Shown: positions 53,827-63,227, counted from the first letter of the stretch. The stretch: DNA of 64,000 nt from Tritonibacter litoralis (GCF_009496005.1 NZ_WIBF01000004.1:186001-250000), one strand, 5' to 3'. Numbers and translations: made by a program. Notes: generated by a model not told the origin, from the letters alone.

Positions 53827-54894
53827 TCAGGACCGGCGCAACCGTCCCACCACTCCGGAGGGGAAGAAATAGACGCTGAGGACAAAGAGCACGCCAAGCC
53901 ATAACAGCCAGCGATCGGCGCTGAGGAATTGCGGCAGGATCGGTATGTCCTGCATCAAGGTGGCCGCCGCCCCCATCAGGTTCCGCAGGTAGTTTTGGGC
54001 CAGCACAAAGACGGCAGCCCCCACAATCGCACCATAAAGCGTGCCCATGCCACCGATGACCACCATCAAGAGCACGTTGATCATGATCTCCATCGAGAGG
54101 GTGGTTTCCGGCCCCACATAGCGCAGCCAGATGGCATAAAGCGCCCCGGCACAGGCGGCGGTTATGGCCGAGATGCAGGAGGCGGCAACGCGGTATTGGA
54201 TCACCGGATATCCGATGGCCTCGGCACGGAACTCATTTTCCCGGATGGCTTTGAGCACCCGGCCAAAGGGCGAGTTAACCAGTCGCAACAGCCCCAGAAA
54301 CAGCAACACCGCGCTGAAGAATACCAGGTAATAGGCGAGGAGCTTGCCGTTCAGCCGCACGCCAAACAGGCGCCCATCCAGGGTTTCGGTCCCAAATTTG
54401 AACGCAGGCCCCAGAACGCGTGGCAGTTTGAAGGTCAAACCGTCCTCCCCCCCGGTGATCGACGACAGCTGGCTGAACAACACCGCCACAGCCGAAGCCA
54501 CCGCCAGGGTGATCATCGCAAAGAAGATCGCCCGCACGCGCAGGGAAAACAGGCCGATGACAATGGCCACACAGGCTGCCGTCAGCGCGCCGCCTGCCGC
54601 GCCCAGGCCCATGGCCCAGAAACTGCGGTCCAGATGGATCAGGCCAAAGGCGACGCCATAGGCGCCAAAGCCAAAGAACATCGTATGGGCAAAGCTCACG
54701 ATGCCGGTAAAGCCGATCAGGAGATCATAGCTGGCGACCAGCACGATAAAGATGCAGATCCGCGCAGCGGTATCCACCGTGCGCACGCCGGGAAACAAAA
54801 AGGGGGCCAAGGCCAGACAGAGCACAATCCCCAGCAACACAAGGGTTAGAACGCGGGAGCGGGGCAGATCATCAGACAGAAGCGCGCGGATCAT
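53827..54894 (-). CDS. livM: Branched-chain-type ABC transporter permease LivM
   Basis: A 355-residue inner-membrane permease of the HAAT family with about ten helices. The LivM signature FTGIVSFAHTMFFGFGAYG is clear. The start at 54894 overlaps the livH stop in ATGA; the longer upstream frame is out-of-frame livH. It is the last gene of the importer operon, and the stem of repeat copy G may end its transcript. Confidence 0.93.
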   Translation of the reverse strand: MIRALLSDDLPRSRVLTLVLLGIVLCLALAPFLFPGVRTVDTAARICIFIVLVASYDLLIGFTGIVSFAHTMFFGFGAYGVAFGLIHLDRSFWAMGLGAAGGALTAACVAIVIGLFSLRVRAIFFAMITLAVASAVAVLFSQLSSITGGEDGLTFKLPRVLGPAFKFGTETLDGRLFGVRLNGKLLAYYLVFFSAVLLFLGLLRLVNSPFGRVLKAIRENEFRAEAIGYPVIQYRVAASCISAITAACAGALYAIWLRYVGPETTLSMEIMINVLLMVVIGGMGTLYGAIVGAAVFVLAQNYLRNLMGAAATLMQDIPILPQFLSADRWLLWLGVLFVLSVYFFPSGVVGRLRRS

Positions 54895-55922
54895 TTTGCT
54901 TTTACCACCGGGATCATGCCCATCGGGCGCCAAATGAGGATCGCTACCATCAGACCGATATTGGACAACAGCGCGAATTTCGGAGCCAGAAAGCCCACAT
55001 AGTTCTGCATCAGCCCCACCATCAGCGCGCCGAGGAAACAGCCTTCGACCGAGCCAAGACCGCCGATGATCACCACGATAAAGACCAGCACCATTGCCTG
55101 ATTGCCCATATGGGCGGTGATCACCTCTTGGTACATGCCCCAAATGGCTCCGCCAAATCCAGCCAGCGCGCTGCCTGCGATAAAGACGCCGATAAACACC
55201 AGCCGCAGCCGGTAGCCCAGGGCCATCACCATCTCGCGGTCCTCAACTCCGGCGCGCACAATCAGGCCGATCTTGGTCTGGCGCAGGATCCAGCGCATCA
55301 TCGCAAACATGCCCAGCCCCAGGGACACCACCAACAGGCGGAACTTTTCGATTGTGGCACCAAACAAATCGGCCGAACCTTTGAGCATTTCAGGTCGGGT
55401 GAAATAGATCTCTTCTGGGCCCCAGAACACGATGATCAGCTGTTCGGCAATAATCAGCCCGCCCATGGTCACAAGGATCTGGTTCAGGTGGCTGCCATAG
55501 ACCGGGCGCACCACCAGACGTTCAAACCCCCAGCCCGCGATGGAACAGACCGCCATGGCAGCGGCAATCGACAGCAGCACCGCCGCGATGTTGAGCCACA
55601 GCGTCGGGCTTTCGGAGAACACACCAAGCTCCAGCAGCACGGTGACGCCCACAAATGCCCCCAATGAGATAAAGGCGCCATGGCCAAAGTTGATCACATC
55701 CATCAGACCAAAGACCAGCGTCAGGCCGGTGGCCATGATAAAATACATCATGCCCATCGCCAGCCCCGACAATGTCAGCGTCAGCCAGCTGGACGGGATG
55801 CCGATCGCCAGATAGCCGACGCAGATCAACAGCACCACAAGGGCCAGCGGCGTATAAGGCGCAATCTGTTCCGAGGAGGTGGGGCGGACAATCGTAGGGG
55901 TAGGTTCCGGCGCTGCGGTCAT
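54891..55922 (-). CDS. livH: Branched-chain-type ABC transporter permease LivH
   Basis: A 343-residue permease with about eight to ten helices. The LivH block LMDVINFGHGAFISLGAFVG is intact, and the C-terminal GGLGSVEGCFLGALMVG matches the EAA-like loop contacting the ATPases. It follows livF by 36 bp and overlaps livM by 4 bp. Confidence 0.93.
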   Translation of the reverse strand: MTAAPEPTPTIVRPTSSEQIAPYTPLALVVLLICVGYLAIGIPSSWLTLTLSGLAMGMMYFIMATGLTLVFGLMDVINFGHGAFISLGAFVGVTVLLELGVFSESPTLWLNIAAVLLSIAAAMAVCSIAGWGFERLVVRPVYGSHLNQILVTMGGLIIAEQLIIVFWGPEEIYFTRPEMLKGSADLFGATIEKFRLLVVSLGLGMFAMMRWILRQTKIGLIVRAGVEDREMVMALGYRLRLVFIGVFIAGSALAGFGGAIWGMYQEVITAHMGNQAMVLVFIVVIIGGLGSVEGCFLGALMVGLMQNYVGFLAPKFALLSNIGLMVAILIWRPMGMIPVVKAK

Positions 55923-55958
55923 AAAAATGGCCCTTTGGGTCAGGAAGGAGGAGGGACG

Positions 55959-56684
55959 TTACGATCCGGCAAGGCTCAATCCCATCAGTTTCTGCTGCAG
56001 TTCAGCGTTTTCAGACAGGCGGGACATGGCGCCAGACCAGACGATGCGGCCGTCATCCATGACATCGCTGTAATCCCCCAGAGCTTGGGCCACGGCAAAG
56101 TTCTGTTCGACCAACAAGATCGCAGCCCCCTGCCGTTTCAGATCATTCAGCGCCCGCGCCATTGTGGTGACAATCGCCGGAGCCAACCCTTTGGTGGGTT
56201 CGTCAATCAGGTAAAGCTTGCGTTCTTCGATCATGGCACGGGCGATGGACAGCATCTGTTTTTGCCCGCCGGACAAGGTGCCGGCTGCGGAACGCCAGAA
56301 CGTCTTGAGCGCGGGAAAAACGCCAAAGATCCAATCCAGTCGGGCGCTGTCGATCGGCCCCTGAATGGCGGCCAGGCGCATGTTCTCTTCCACCGTGAGA
56401 TCCGAGAAAATGCCCATATGTTCGGGCACATAACCAATGCCTGCGCGGGCAATCTCGGCGGTGGGCATTTTGGTGATATCGACCCCGTCAAAGAAGATCC
56501 GCCCCTCGTGGCATCGCCAATGGCCCATGATTGAACGCAGGGTGGTGGTCTTGCCTGCGCCGTTGCGACCCAACAACATGGTGACGGTATTGGCGGGCAC
56601 GTTCAAATCGACGCCGCGCAGTATGTGATACTGCCCGATGTCCGTTGAGACGCCGACCAGTTCCAGAATGGGTTCAGAGCTCAT
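55959..56684 (-). CDS. livF: ABC transporter ATP-binding protein LivF
   Basis: A 241-residue ABC ATPase. Walker A is GRNGAGKTT, the signature is LSGGQKQMLSIARAM, and Walker B is LYLIDEPTKGLAP. The FAVAQALGDYSDVMDDGRIV stretch near the C-terminus is LivF-like. It overlaps the livG 3' end by 11 bp. Confidence 0.94.
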   Translation of the reverse strand: MSSEPILELVGVSTDIGQYHILRGVDLNVPANTVTMLLGRNGAGKTTTLRSIMGHWRCHEGRIFFDGVDITKMPTAEIARAGIGYVPEHMGIFSDLTVEENMRLAAIQGPIDSARLDWIFGVFPALKTFWRSAAGTLSGGQKQMLSIARAMIEERKLYLIDEPTKGLAPAIVTTMARALNDLKRQGAAILLVEQNFAVAQALGDYSDVMDDGRIVWSGAMSRLSENAELQQKLMGLSLAGS

Positions 56685-57450
56685 TCAATGCCCCTTCCAA
56701 TCCGCGGCCAATATAGGCCTCTTGCACGATATCGGATTCCATCACCTCAGCCGGGGCGCCATCTGCCGCCAGACAGCCGTTGTTCAAGACAATAATGCGA
56801 TCGGCCAGCGCGCGGATGACGTCCATCTTGTGCTCAACGAGCAAAATTGTCCGGTCGCGCCGCTGTTTCAGTGCCGCAATCAGATCCAGCACAACGGGGG
56901 CTTCATCCATGCTCATGCCCGCTGTTGGCTCATCAAACATATAGACCAGCGGATCCAGGGTCATCAGCATCGCGACCTCCAGCTTGCGCTGATCCCCATG
57001 CGACAGTTCCGAGATCTTCTGGAAACGTTGATCTTTCAGCTGAACCTGCTCCAACGCCTGTTCTGCTGCCTCGATCAGTGTGCGATGGCGGCTGGCCATG
57101 GACCAAATGCAGGCTCTGCGTTTTGATTTTGATTGCGCCACCAGCCGCAGGTTTTCCATAACGGACAGGTTGGGAAACAGGTTGGTCAGCTGAAATGCCC
57201 GGCCAATCCCAGCCCGCGCCCGCGCGGCAACCGGCATCCGGCTGATGTCACGACCGCCCAGAAACACTCGCCCTGTGCTGGCATTGACCTGGCCGGAGAT
57301 CAAATCGAAATAGGTCGTCTTGCCCGCGCCGTTTGGACCGATGATGGCGGTCAAGGCTCCGGCGGCAAAGGCGCAGCTGACGCCGTCCACAGCAACATGT
57401 CCGCCAAAGCGGGCCGTCAGATCCTGCGTGCGCAACAAGGTGGATGACAT
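56674..57450 (-). CDS. livG: ABC transporter ATP-binding protein LivG
   Basis: A 258-residue ABC ATPase. Walker A is GPNGAGKTT, the signature is LSHGDQRKLEVAM, and Walker B is YMFDEPTAGMS, followed by LVEHKMDVI. Two nearby ATG codons (57459 and 57450) share a GGAG site; the second has more usual spacing. A hairpin separates it from the substrate-binding protein gene. Confidence 0.93.
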   Translation of the reverse strand: MSSTLLRTQDLTARFGGHVAVDGVSCAFAAGALTAIIGPNGAGKTTYFDLISGQVNASTGRVFLGGRDISRMPVAARARAGIGRAFQLTNLFPNLSVMENLRLVAQSKSKRRACIWSMASRHRTLIEAAEQALEQVQLKDQRFQKISELSHGDQRKLEVAMLMTLDPLVYMFDEPTAGMSMDEAPVVLDLIAALKQRRDRTILLVEHKMDVIRALADRIIVLNNGCLAADGAPAEVMESDIVQEAYIGRGLEGALNEL

Positions 57451-57515
57451 GGGGTTCATATCTCCAAAGCTTAGATCAGGGACACCGGCAAATTGAAAAA
57501 TCGCCCATAAAAAAT

Positions 57516-57548
57516 ACGGGCCCAAAGGTGTGGGATCTTTGGGCCCGT
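57516..57548 (-). terminator. Attenuator between the binding protein and livG
   Basis: A perfect 12-bp stem ACGGGCCCAAAG/CTTTGGGCCCGT with a 9-nt loop. On the minus strand it is followed by TATTTTTTATG, so it is a rho-independent terminator. It should make the binding-protein message more abundant than that of the membrane and ATPase genes. Confidence 0.88.
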
Positions 57549-57561
57549 ACCAATGCGCAAA

Positions 57562-58737
57562 TTATTGGTTGCGCACCGGGACAGGAAGCTCGTCGATGGC
57601 AAGCTCTCGGACCAATGTGGGAACGGCCCATTCAACGTCGTCTTGGACGTCCAGCTTAAAGTGATACATCGACTGCATGGCTTGGTGATCTTGGGCGCGG
57701 AACTTCATTATGCCCTTTGGACTTTGCCACTCCATACCTTTCATTGACTCAATCAGGTCTTCGCTGTCGGTGGAGCCAGCTTTTCTGATTGCTTCAACGG
57801 CAGCAATTCCGGCGGCCATGCCTCCTGCCGTAAAGAAATCCGGAGGGCCGTCAAAACGTTCGAAATGCGTTTCAACCAACCAGTCATTCACCGGATTATC
57901 GGGTAATTCGTAGTAATAGTAGGTGCCGCCTTCCATGCCTTTGAAATCGCGGAACCCTTTCAGCGCGGCGAGGATGTTGCCGACGCCTGCAAATTCAATG
58001 CCAAAGCGTTGAGGGTTCATCGCTTTGATCTTGGCCCAGGGGTTGCCGCTGCCGGCCCACAGGATGAACAGCCGTTTCTCCCCCTCCAGACCTTTCATAG
58101 CGTTGAAAATCCGTTCTGCGGCGGCGGTGAAATCCGCTGTATCCGTGGGAACAAATTCTTCATGGACAATGCTGTGTCCCTGATTGGCCAGGGCTTCCCG
58201 AAACGCGGAAATCCCGTCGCGGCCAAAGGCATAGTCCTGCGCCAGGGTTGCGATATGCACATTCTCCCCGGCCAGGGCGACAGCGCTGGCCACCGCATCC
58301 TGCGAGGAATTGCGGGAGGTGCGAAACACATATCGGTTCCAGTTGGACCCGGTGATGGAATCCGCCACCGCAGGTTCGACAATCAGGATCTTTTCATATT
58401 CCTCGGCCACCGGCAGCATCGCCAGGGCCACACCAGAGCTGACCGGGCCAATGGCAAGGTCAACCTCGTCATCGCCATAGGCCTCTTCCAGCAGGGCGCG
58501 ACCGTTTTCTGGTTTTAACTGCGTGTCTTTCTCAATCACAACAATCGGCTGGCCCAGAACCTCCATGGTGCCGCCGGTTGCATATTCCAGGCCCAGCATC
58601 AGCCCGTCATGCGATTGTTTTGCATAGGCTTCAAACGGACCTGTTTTTCCGTAGATATGCGCAATTTTGATCTCAGCAGAGACCTGTGTTGAGAGCGCAA
58701 ATACGCCAAACACGCCAGCCAGAATAGAATTCTTCAA
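57562..58737 (-). CDS. ABC transporter substrate-binding protein (Leu/Ile/Val-binding fold)
   Basis: A 391-residue periplasmic binding protein of the type I (LivJ) fold. The signal peptide spans about 1-21 (LSTQVSA), and the mature start EIKIAHIYGKTGPFEAY is typical. Substrate cannot be read from sequence: the family takes branched-chain amino acids, amides and aromatic acids. The divergent regulator is of HpaR type, which suggests an aromatic acid such as a hydroxyphenylacetate; this is inference. First gene of the importer operon. Confidence 0.9.
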   Translation of the reverse strand: MKNSILAGVFGVFALSTQVSAEIKIAHIYGKTGPFEAYAKQSHDGLMLGLEYATGGTMEVLGQPIVVIEKDTQLKPENGRALLEEAYGDDEVDLAIGPVSSGVALAMLPVAEEYEKILIVEPAVADSITGSNWNRYVFRTSRNSSQDAVASAVALAGENVHIATLAQDYAFGRDGISAFREALANQGHSIVHEEFVPTDTADFTAAAERIFNAMKGLEGEKRLFILWAGSGNPWAKIKAMNPQRFGIEFAGVGNILAALKGFRDFKGMEGGTYYYYELPDNPVNDWLVETHFERFDGPPDFFTAGGMAAGIAAVEAIRKAGSTDSEDLIESMKGMEWQSPKGIMKFRAQDHQAMQSMYHFKLDVQDDVEWAVPTLVRELAIDELPVPVRNQ

Positions 58738-58759
58738 GTCGTCCTCCCCCTATGACGAT

Positions 58760-58773
58760 CCCTCACCTGAGGG
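58760..58773. promoter_or_regulatory. Inverted repeat upstream of the importer operon
   Basis: CCCTCA-CC-TGAGGG, a 6-bp inverted repeat 23 bp upstream of the binding-protein start. Just beyond it on the minus strand, TATAAC with TTAGCA 16 bp before looks like a promoter. The 299-bp gap to hpaR contains no gene and is otherwise AT-rich, as expected for a shared control region. Confidence 0.4.
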
Positions 58774-59036
58774 TTGAATGTTATAACTATCCTACAATTT
58801 ATGCTAAGGCTGGTGAGAAATAACGGTCAATTCCGCGCAAATACGTAGTCATGCACGGTTTAGTGGGACAGGAGGCATCAACCGCAGCTTGATTGGATGG
58901 CTTTGTGTAAGGTATTGTAAAATTAGAAATAAACGGACCTGCTTCTGATTTTTCACTATGCTTCCGGATGAGCGCTGTCTTTGAACAGGATCCGCAATTG
59001 GTTTGCCTTTGGGCTGCAACAGAGCGATAATTAACC

Positions 59037-59486
59037 ATGCCGCATCGTTTGCCACGTACATCCCGCTCTTTGCCCATCGCTCTTTTACGCGCCCGCGAAC
59101 ATGTCATGGGGCCGGTGCGCCTGTTGCTCAGCGAAAGCGGCGTGACAGAGCAGCAATGGCGGGTGTTGCGGGTGGTCGAAGAGAATGGCGCCATTGATCC
59201 AACACAGATTGCAGAACATTCCTGCCTTCTGCTGCCCAGCCTCACCCGCATTCTGCAAAAGCTTGAAGAAAAAGGCTTTATCGCCCGGGCCCGCGATACC
59301 CAAGATCGCAGACGTCAGTTGATTTCCGTCACGGACGAAGGGCGCGCATTGATCGCCGCAAATATTGATGCAGCTCTCGAACTGACAGAAGACACGCGGT
59401 CCAAGCTGGGGGCAGAACGTTATGACCTGCTGCTGGATCTGCTGAACGAACTGTATTTGGAAAACGAGGATCCGGAGAAAGGCTGA
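59037..59486 (+). CDS. hpaR: MarR-family regulator, HpaR-like
   Basis: A 149-residue winged-helix repressor. The sequence from MPHRLPRTSRSLPIALLRARE through VTEQQWRVLRVVEENG and LTRILQKLEEKGFIARARD matches HpaR, the regulator of homoprotocatechuate/hydroxyphenylacetate breakdown, which binds aromatic acids. The wing RARDTQDRRRQL is intact. No hpa catabolic gene lies in the window; its nearest target is the divergent ABC importer. It converges on glycerate kinase with 8 bp between. Confidence 0.85.
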   Translation: MPHRLPRTSRSLPIALLRAREHVMGPVRLLLSESGVTEQQWRVLRVVEENGAIDPTQIAEHSCLLLPSLTRILQKLEEKGFIARARDTQDRRRQLISVTDEGRALIAANIDAALELTEDTRSKLGAERYDLLLDLLNELYLENEDPEKG

Positions 59487-59494
59487 GCCCTTGC

Positions 59495-60757
59495 TCACTC
59501 TGGCAGGCGCAAGAAGATCTGAATATCCGCCACATTGGTGCCCGTACCGCCGGTGATGACCAAGGATTTTGCCACCGACAGCGCGGTGTAGCTGTCATTG
59601 TTGTCCAGCAACGCTTGTGGGTCATATCCCACTTTGGCGATCGCGGCCCAGGTCTGACCGTTTACAATACCCCCGGCCGCATCGGTTGGACCGTCGCGCC
59701 CATCGGTACCTGCGGACAGAAATAGCCAATTGCCGGACAACAGATCCGCCCCCACTTGGGCCACCCTCAGGGCCAGTTCCTGATTGCGCCCACCCCGGCC
59801 AGAGCCGGTGATCTGAACCGTGGTTTCTCCACCCCACAACAGCGCCACGGGCTGGCGGCTTGGCGCGGATTGGGCGGCCTGGATCACCTGACGCGCCGCA
59901 TCGCGCACATCGCCAACCAACCCGTATGAGACCACCTGCGTTTGCCAGTTGTCCTTTTGGGCGGCCGCGGCCACCGCATCCAGGCTGAGCCGGTTTGACC
60001 CGATCAGCGTATTTTTGGCGCTGGGGCGCCTGCGGCTGCCCGTGGGTTGGGACAGGTGGTCGCGCACGGATTGGGGCACCGCCTCCCACAGATCCGACTG
60101 CTCCAGCATCTCACGCGCGGCGGCCCGGTCGGCAATGGCCGCCACAGTGGGTCCCGACGCAATGGCGCGCAGATCATCGCCGATCACATCCGACAACATA
60201 AACGCATAAACTGGCGCAGGCGCGGCCTGACGCAACAGGCCGCCGCCTTTCAGGTCCGACAATTGCTGACGCACCAGATTCATATGGTTGATGTCCATCC
60301 CTGCTCCCAGCAACAGCTGGTTGACCTGCGCCTTGTCCGCCAGGCTGATGCCCGCGCTGGGCGCCACGGCCAGCGCCGACCCACCGCCCGAGATCAAGGC
60401 GATCACCCGGTCCTGTGCCCCGGCGCGGCCCACAAAATCCAGGATCGCTTGACCGGCGTCGGCGCTGCTTTGATCCGGCACGGGATGGCTGCCGATCAAA
60501 ACGCGCGCGCCTTCAACCTCTTTGGCGTTTTCACTGTTGGTAACGACCAGCGCCTCGTAGTCTTCGGTCACATGGGCCAGCGCTTCACGCATCATGGGAA
60601 CGGCCGCCTTGCCCAAGGCGACCAAAAGATACCGCCCCCCGTCGGGCAACACAGGCAAGGGTTCCAGCATCAGCTGCTGGCGCAGGGCGCGCGCAGGATC
60701 GGCCCGGTCAACACCCGCCTGAAACAGCCGCAATGCGATTTCCTGAACGTCTTTCAT
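59495..60757 (-). CDS. Glycerate kinase, type II (MOFRL domain)
   Basis: A 420-residue glycerate 2-kinase of the GckA/TtuD class; homologues have also been called hydroxypyruvate reductase. The N-terminal domain has LISGGGSALAVAP (near 125), and the C-terminal MOFRL domain has LLWGGETTVQITGSGRGGRN and SAGTDGRDGPTDAAGG. It would phosphorylate glycerate to 2-phosphoglycerate, linking with hydroxypyruvate isomerase at 9540. It starts 9 bp after the sulfatase-like gene and is probably co-transcribed. Confidence 0.93.
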   Translation of the reverse strand: MKDVQEIALRLFQAGVDRADPARALRQQLMLEPLPVLPDGGRYLLVALGKAAVPMMREALAHVTEDYEALVVTNSENAKEVEGARVLIGSHPVPDQSSADAGQAILDFVGRAGAQDRVIALISGGGSALAVAPSAGISLADKAQVNQLLLGAGMDINHMNLVRQQLSDLKGGGLLRQAAPAPVYAFMLSDVIGDDLRAIASGPTVAAIADRAAAREMLEQSDLWEAVPQSVRDHLSQPTGSRRRPSAKNTLIGSNRLSLDAVAAAAQKDNWQTQVVSYGLVGDVRDAARQVIQAAQSAPSRQPVALLWGGETTVQITGSGRGGRNQELALRVAQVGADLLSGNWLFLSAGTDGRDGPTDAAGGIVNGQTWAAIAKVGYDPQALLDNNDSYTALSVAKSLVITGGTGTNVADIQIFLRLPE

Positions 60758-60766
60758 CTGCGCCTC

Positions 60767-62332
60767 TTATGCGTTGTCCACGCCCGTTGCACGGGGCTGC
60801 CCGGCCGCATGCCGCAATGCCCGGCGCGGCCCGTCGTTGGTGATCATGTCATAGGATAACGTGTGATCTTGGTTCTGCAGTCTATGCTGCAGCATCGCCC
60901 GTGTCAGTCGTAAAACTTCGCTTTGGTAATCAGGATCTTGGGCTAGGTTCACCATTTCACCGTCTTGCGCATGATCAAACAGCAACGGCGGCAGGTCCGC
61001 CGCAAACTGCACCAGCGTGAACCGGGCATCGCGCAGGATGGTCAGGCAGGAATTGGCAGGCGTGGTTCCCAGCGCCGCCTGATGGGGCGTCGGTGTGATC
61101 GGATCGGCAAAGTCCAGTTCAGACACGGAAAACGTGCGCCAATCCGCGGGTGCCTCCCCATGGAGCAGAGGCAGCAGGGACCGGCCATCCACGGAATTGG
61201 GCACCTCTTGTCCAACCCAGTCCAGGATGGTGGGCATCAGGTCGATGGATTCGGTGATCGCTGACACGGATGTGCCGACCTGTGCTGCGGCCTCGGGCAT
61301 GCGGATCATCAGCGGCGTGTGATACGCCGCGTCAAAGACGGAATGTTTGCCCCAGGCATGGCGGTCCCCCAGCATTTCGCCGTGATCTGCGCTGATGATC
61401 ACCAGCGTGTCGTCATATTCGCCCGAGGTTTTCAGATAGTCGATCACCCGGCCAATGTGATGGTCCACCTCAGACGCCAGCCCCAAATAGACAGCGCGCA
61501 GGGTCTGAATGTTCTCATCCGTTGGTTCCAGATCGTCAAAACCTTCGACGAAACTGGCGGCTGTGGCACCGGGGGCGGCAAAGAATGGATGCAGCGCGGC
61601 CTCATCCTCAGGCCGTGGCAGGCGTTGGGGCAGAGGCAGCGTGTCAGGGTCATACATCCGGTTATAGGGCGCAGGCGCGACCAGCGGCGGATGCGGGCGA
61701 ATATAGGTCAGATGCGCAAACCAACTTTGACCGTGGTAGCCGGGCATCAGATCCAGAAACCGATCTGTCAAAAAGGCGGTGTCGCTGTCCTTGGCCGCAT
61801 AGATCGCGGGATCGTTGAGCTTTGGGGCTGCGCCGTCTGGGGCAACTGGGCGATACAGGTCCCAATAGCGGTCAAAGTGATAGCCCTCTTTGCGCAGATG
61901 CGCCCGCCAGGGAAAAGATTCCTCAAGCCGCATCTCCAGCATCTCGTGGAAATCCGCCATGTGGTATTCATAGCTTTGCACCCGTGGATCCTTGGGGTGG
62001 TGAACGCGCGGATCGTTAGAGGTGTCGGTATAGCCAAAGAGCATCGGCAAATACCCGGCCTTGCGCATTTCCGAGGCAACCGTGGGCGTGTCGTGGCGCA
62101 GCGGCGTGCCATTGCGCACCGCGCGGTGGTTCATCGCATATTGCCCCGTCAGGATCGAGGCCCGCGACGGCCCGCAGGGGTTCACCACCGTAAAGTTCCG
62201 CGTGAAACTGACCGCCTCTTGTTGAAACGCGCGCAGGTTTGGCAGGTCGACATGTTTGGCCATGGCCCCAAAGACGGCATCGGCCCGCAATTGGTCGATC
62301 AGGACAAGCAGCACATTGCGAGGACGGGACAT
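60767..62332 (-). CDS. Sulfatase / phosphonate monoester hydrolase-like enzyme
   Basis: A 521-residue member of the alkaline phosphatase superfamily. The formylglycine site is CGPSR (Cys53 to Arg57), within NPCGPSRASILTGQY; metal-binding Asp13 is near the N-terminus, and ISADHGEMLGDRH supplies further ligands. The segment ILTGQYAMNHRAVRNGTPL resembles phosphonate monoester/phosphodiester hydrolases more than arylsulfatases, judged from memory of that family. No signal peptide, so it is probably cytoplasmic. Ester substrate unknown. The upstream 115 bp contain an inverted repeat CAGGT-GA-ACCTG at 62382-62393. Confidence 0.88.
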   Translation of the reverse strand: MSRPRNVLLVLIDQLRADAVFGAMAKHVDLPNLRAFQQEAVSFTRNFTVVNPCGPSRASILTGQYAMNHRAVRNGTPLRHDTPTVASEMRKAGYLPMLFGYTDTSNDPRVHHPKDPRVQSYEYHMADFHEMLEMRLEESFPWRAHLRKEGYHFDRYWDLYRPVAPDGAAPKLNDPAIYAAKDSDTAFLTDRFLDLMPGYHGQSWFAHLTYIRPHPPLVAPAPYNRMYDPDTLPLPQRLPRPEDEAALHPFFAAPGATAASFVEGFDDLEPTDENIQTLRAVYLGLASEVDHHIGRVIDYLKTSGEYDDTLVIISADHGEMLGDRHAWGKHSVFDAAYHTPLMIRMPEAAAQVGTSVSAITESIDLMPTILDWVGQEVPNSVDGRSLLPLLHGEAPADWRTFSVSELDFADPITPTPHQAALGTTPANSCLTILRDARFTLVQFAADLPPLLFDHAQDGEMVNLAQDPDYQSEVLRLTRAMLQHRLQNQDHTLSYDMITNDGPRRALRHAAGQPRATGVDNA

Positions 62333-62381
62333 ATCGACTCCGAAGTTGGGGTTTGTCCTCAGCTATGCATGTTTTTGAGAT

Positions 62382-62393
62382 CAGGTGAACCTG
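62382..62393. promoter_or_regulatory. Inverted repeat upstream of the sulfatase-like gene
   Basis: CAGGT-GA-ACCTG, perfect 5-bp arms, 50 bp upstream of the sulfatase-like start and 54 bp after the GlpR-like stop. A possible binding site for that regulator; its arms do not match the E. coli GlpR site as I recall it. Confidence 0.35.
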
Positions 62394-62447
62394 TTGTTTT
62401 CCAAAAGGATAGGGGTTTGGGCTTTGGGCTGAAACCCTGCCGACCCC

Positions 62448-63194
62448 TCAGACAAATCTGATCTCGCCTCCGGTCCAATCCTGCCCCGCGGGCAGGGCGT
62501 TGGTGATCACCAGATCCAGCGCATCAAAGCCGCAGACCCGGTGGCTGGCCTGGCCCTTCCATTTGCTGACATCCGCCAACAACAAGGTCTGGCGAGAGGC
62601 CGCGCGGATCGTATTGCTGACGTCGGCGTCGAATTGTTTGTAATCCAGAACCCCGTGATCGGGATCCAAAGCGCCGCAGCTGATGATGCCAAAATCCGCA
62701 ACAAACCGGCGATAGCCCTCCAATGTGCCAGGCCCCACCAGATCGCGGTCCTCGGACCGCAGCTGGCCGCCAACCACATGGATGTCGGAATGTTCCACCC
62801 CATGCATCAAACTGGCCACTTCCAGATTGTTGGTCACCAGGGTGATGTCCGGGGTCTGGATCAAGGCTTCGGCGGTGTATTGCACGGTGGTGCCGATCCC
62901 CAGCAAAACCGTAGACCCCGGCGGGATCATCGCGGCGGCCGCGGCGGCAATGGCGCGTTTGGGTTCTTCGTTCAGGATGGAGCGTGCGCGAAAGTTCAGG
63001 TTCACCGGGTTGGCAGGTGGCGCCACACCGCCATGCACACGCCGCGCAAGCCCCTGATCACATAGCGCATTGATGTCACGGCGGATGGTCTGCGTTGCAA
63101 CCCCGTATTGCTCGGCCAGATCATTGATCGACTGCTGATCCGAGACGCGCAAGCGTTCAACAATCTCGCGTTGCCTGTCGTTTAACTCACTCAT
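62448..63194 (-). CDS. glpR: DeoR/GlpR-family transcriptional regulator
   Basis: A 248-residue repressor with an N-terminal DeoR helix-turn-helix (NDRQREIVERL, SINDLAEQYGVATQTIRRDI) and a DeoRC sensor domain (GIGTTVQYTAEAL, LVTNNLEVASLM, GALDPDHGVLDYK). Sensor domains of this family bind sugar phosphates; the GlpR group binds glycerol 3-phosphate. No glp catabolic genes are adjacent in the window; a HAD phosphatase lies upstream, and a sulfatase-like enzyme and glycerate kinase downstream, on the same strand. The symbol is tentative. Confidence 0.85.
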   Translation of the reverse strand: MSELNDRQREIVERLRVSDQQSINDLAEQYGVATQTIRRDINALCDQGLARRVHGGVAPPANPVNLNFRARSILNEEPKRAIAAAAAAMIPPGSTVLLGIGTTVQYTAEALIQTPDITLVTNNLEVASLMHGVEHSDIHVVGGQLRSEDRDLVGPGTLEGYRRFVADFGIISCGALDPDHGVLDYKQFDADVSNTIRAASRQTLLLADVSKWKGQASHRVCGFDALDLVITNALPAGQDWTGGEIRFV

Positions 63195-63227
63195 ACCGTG
63201 TTTTCTAAGCCAATGCAGATCGCGGGG

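Noticed and set aside
58738-59036. tRNA or small RNA gene in the AT-rich divergent gap
   Set aside because: No cloverleaf, no strong terminator and no box pair was found; the region is better read as a shared promoter.
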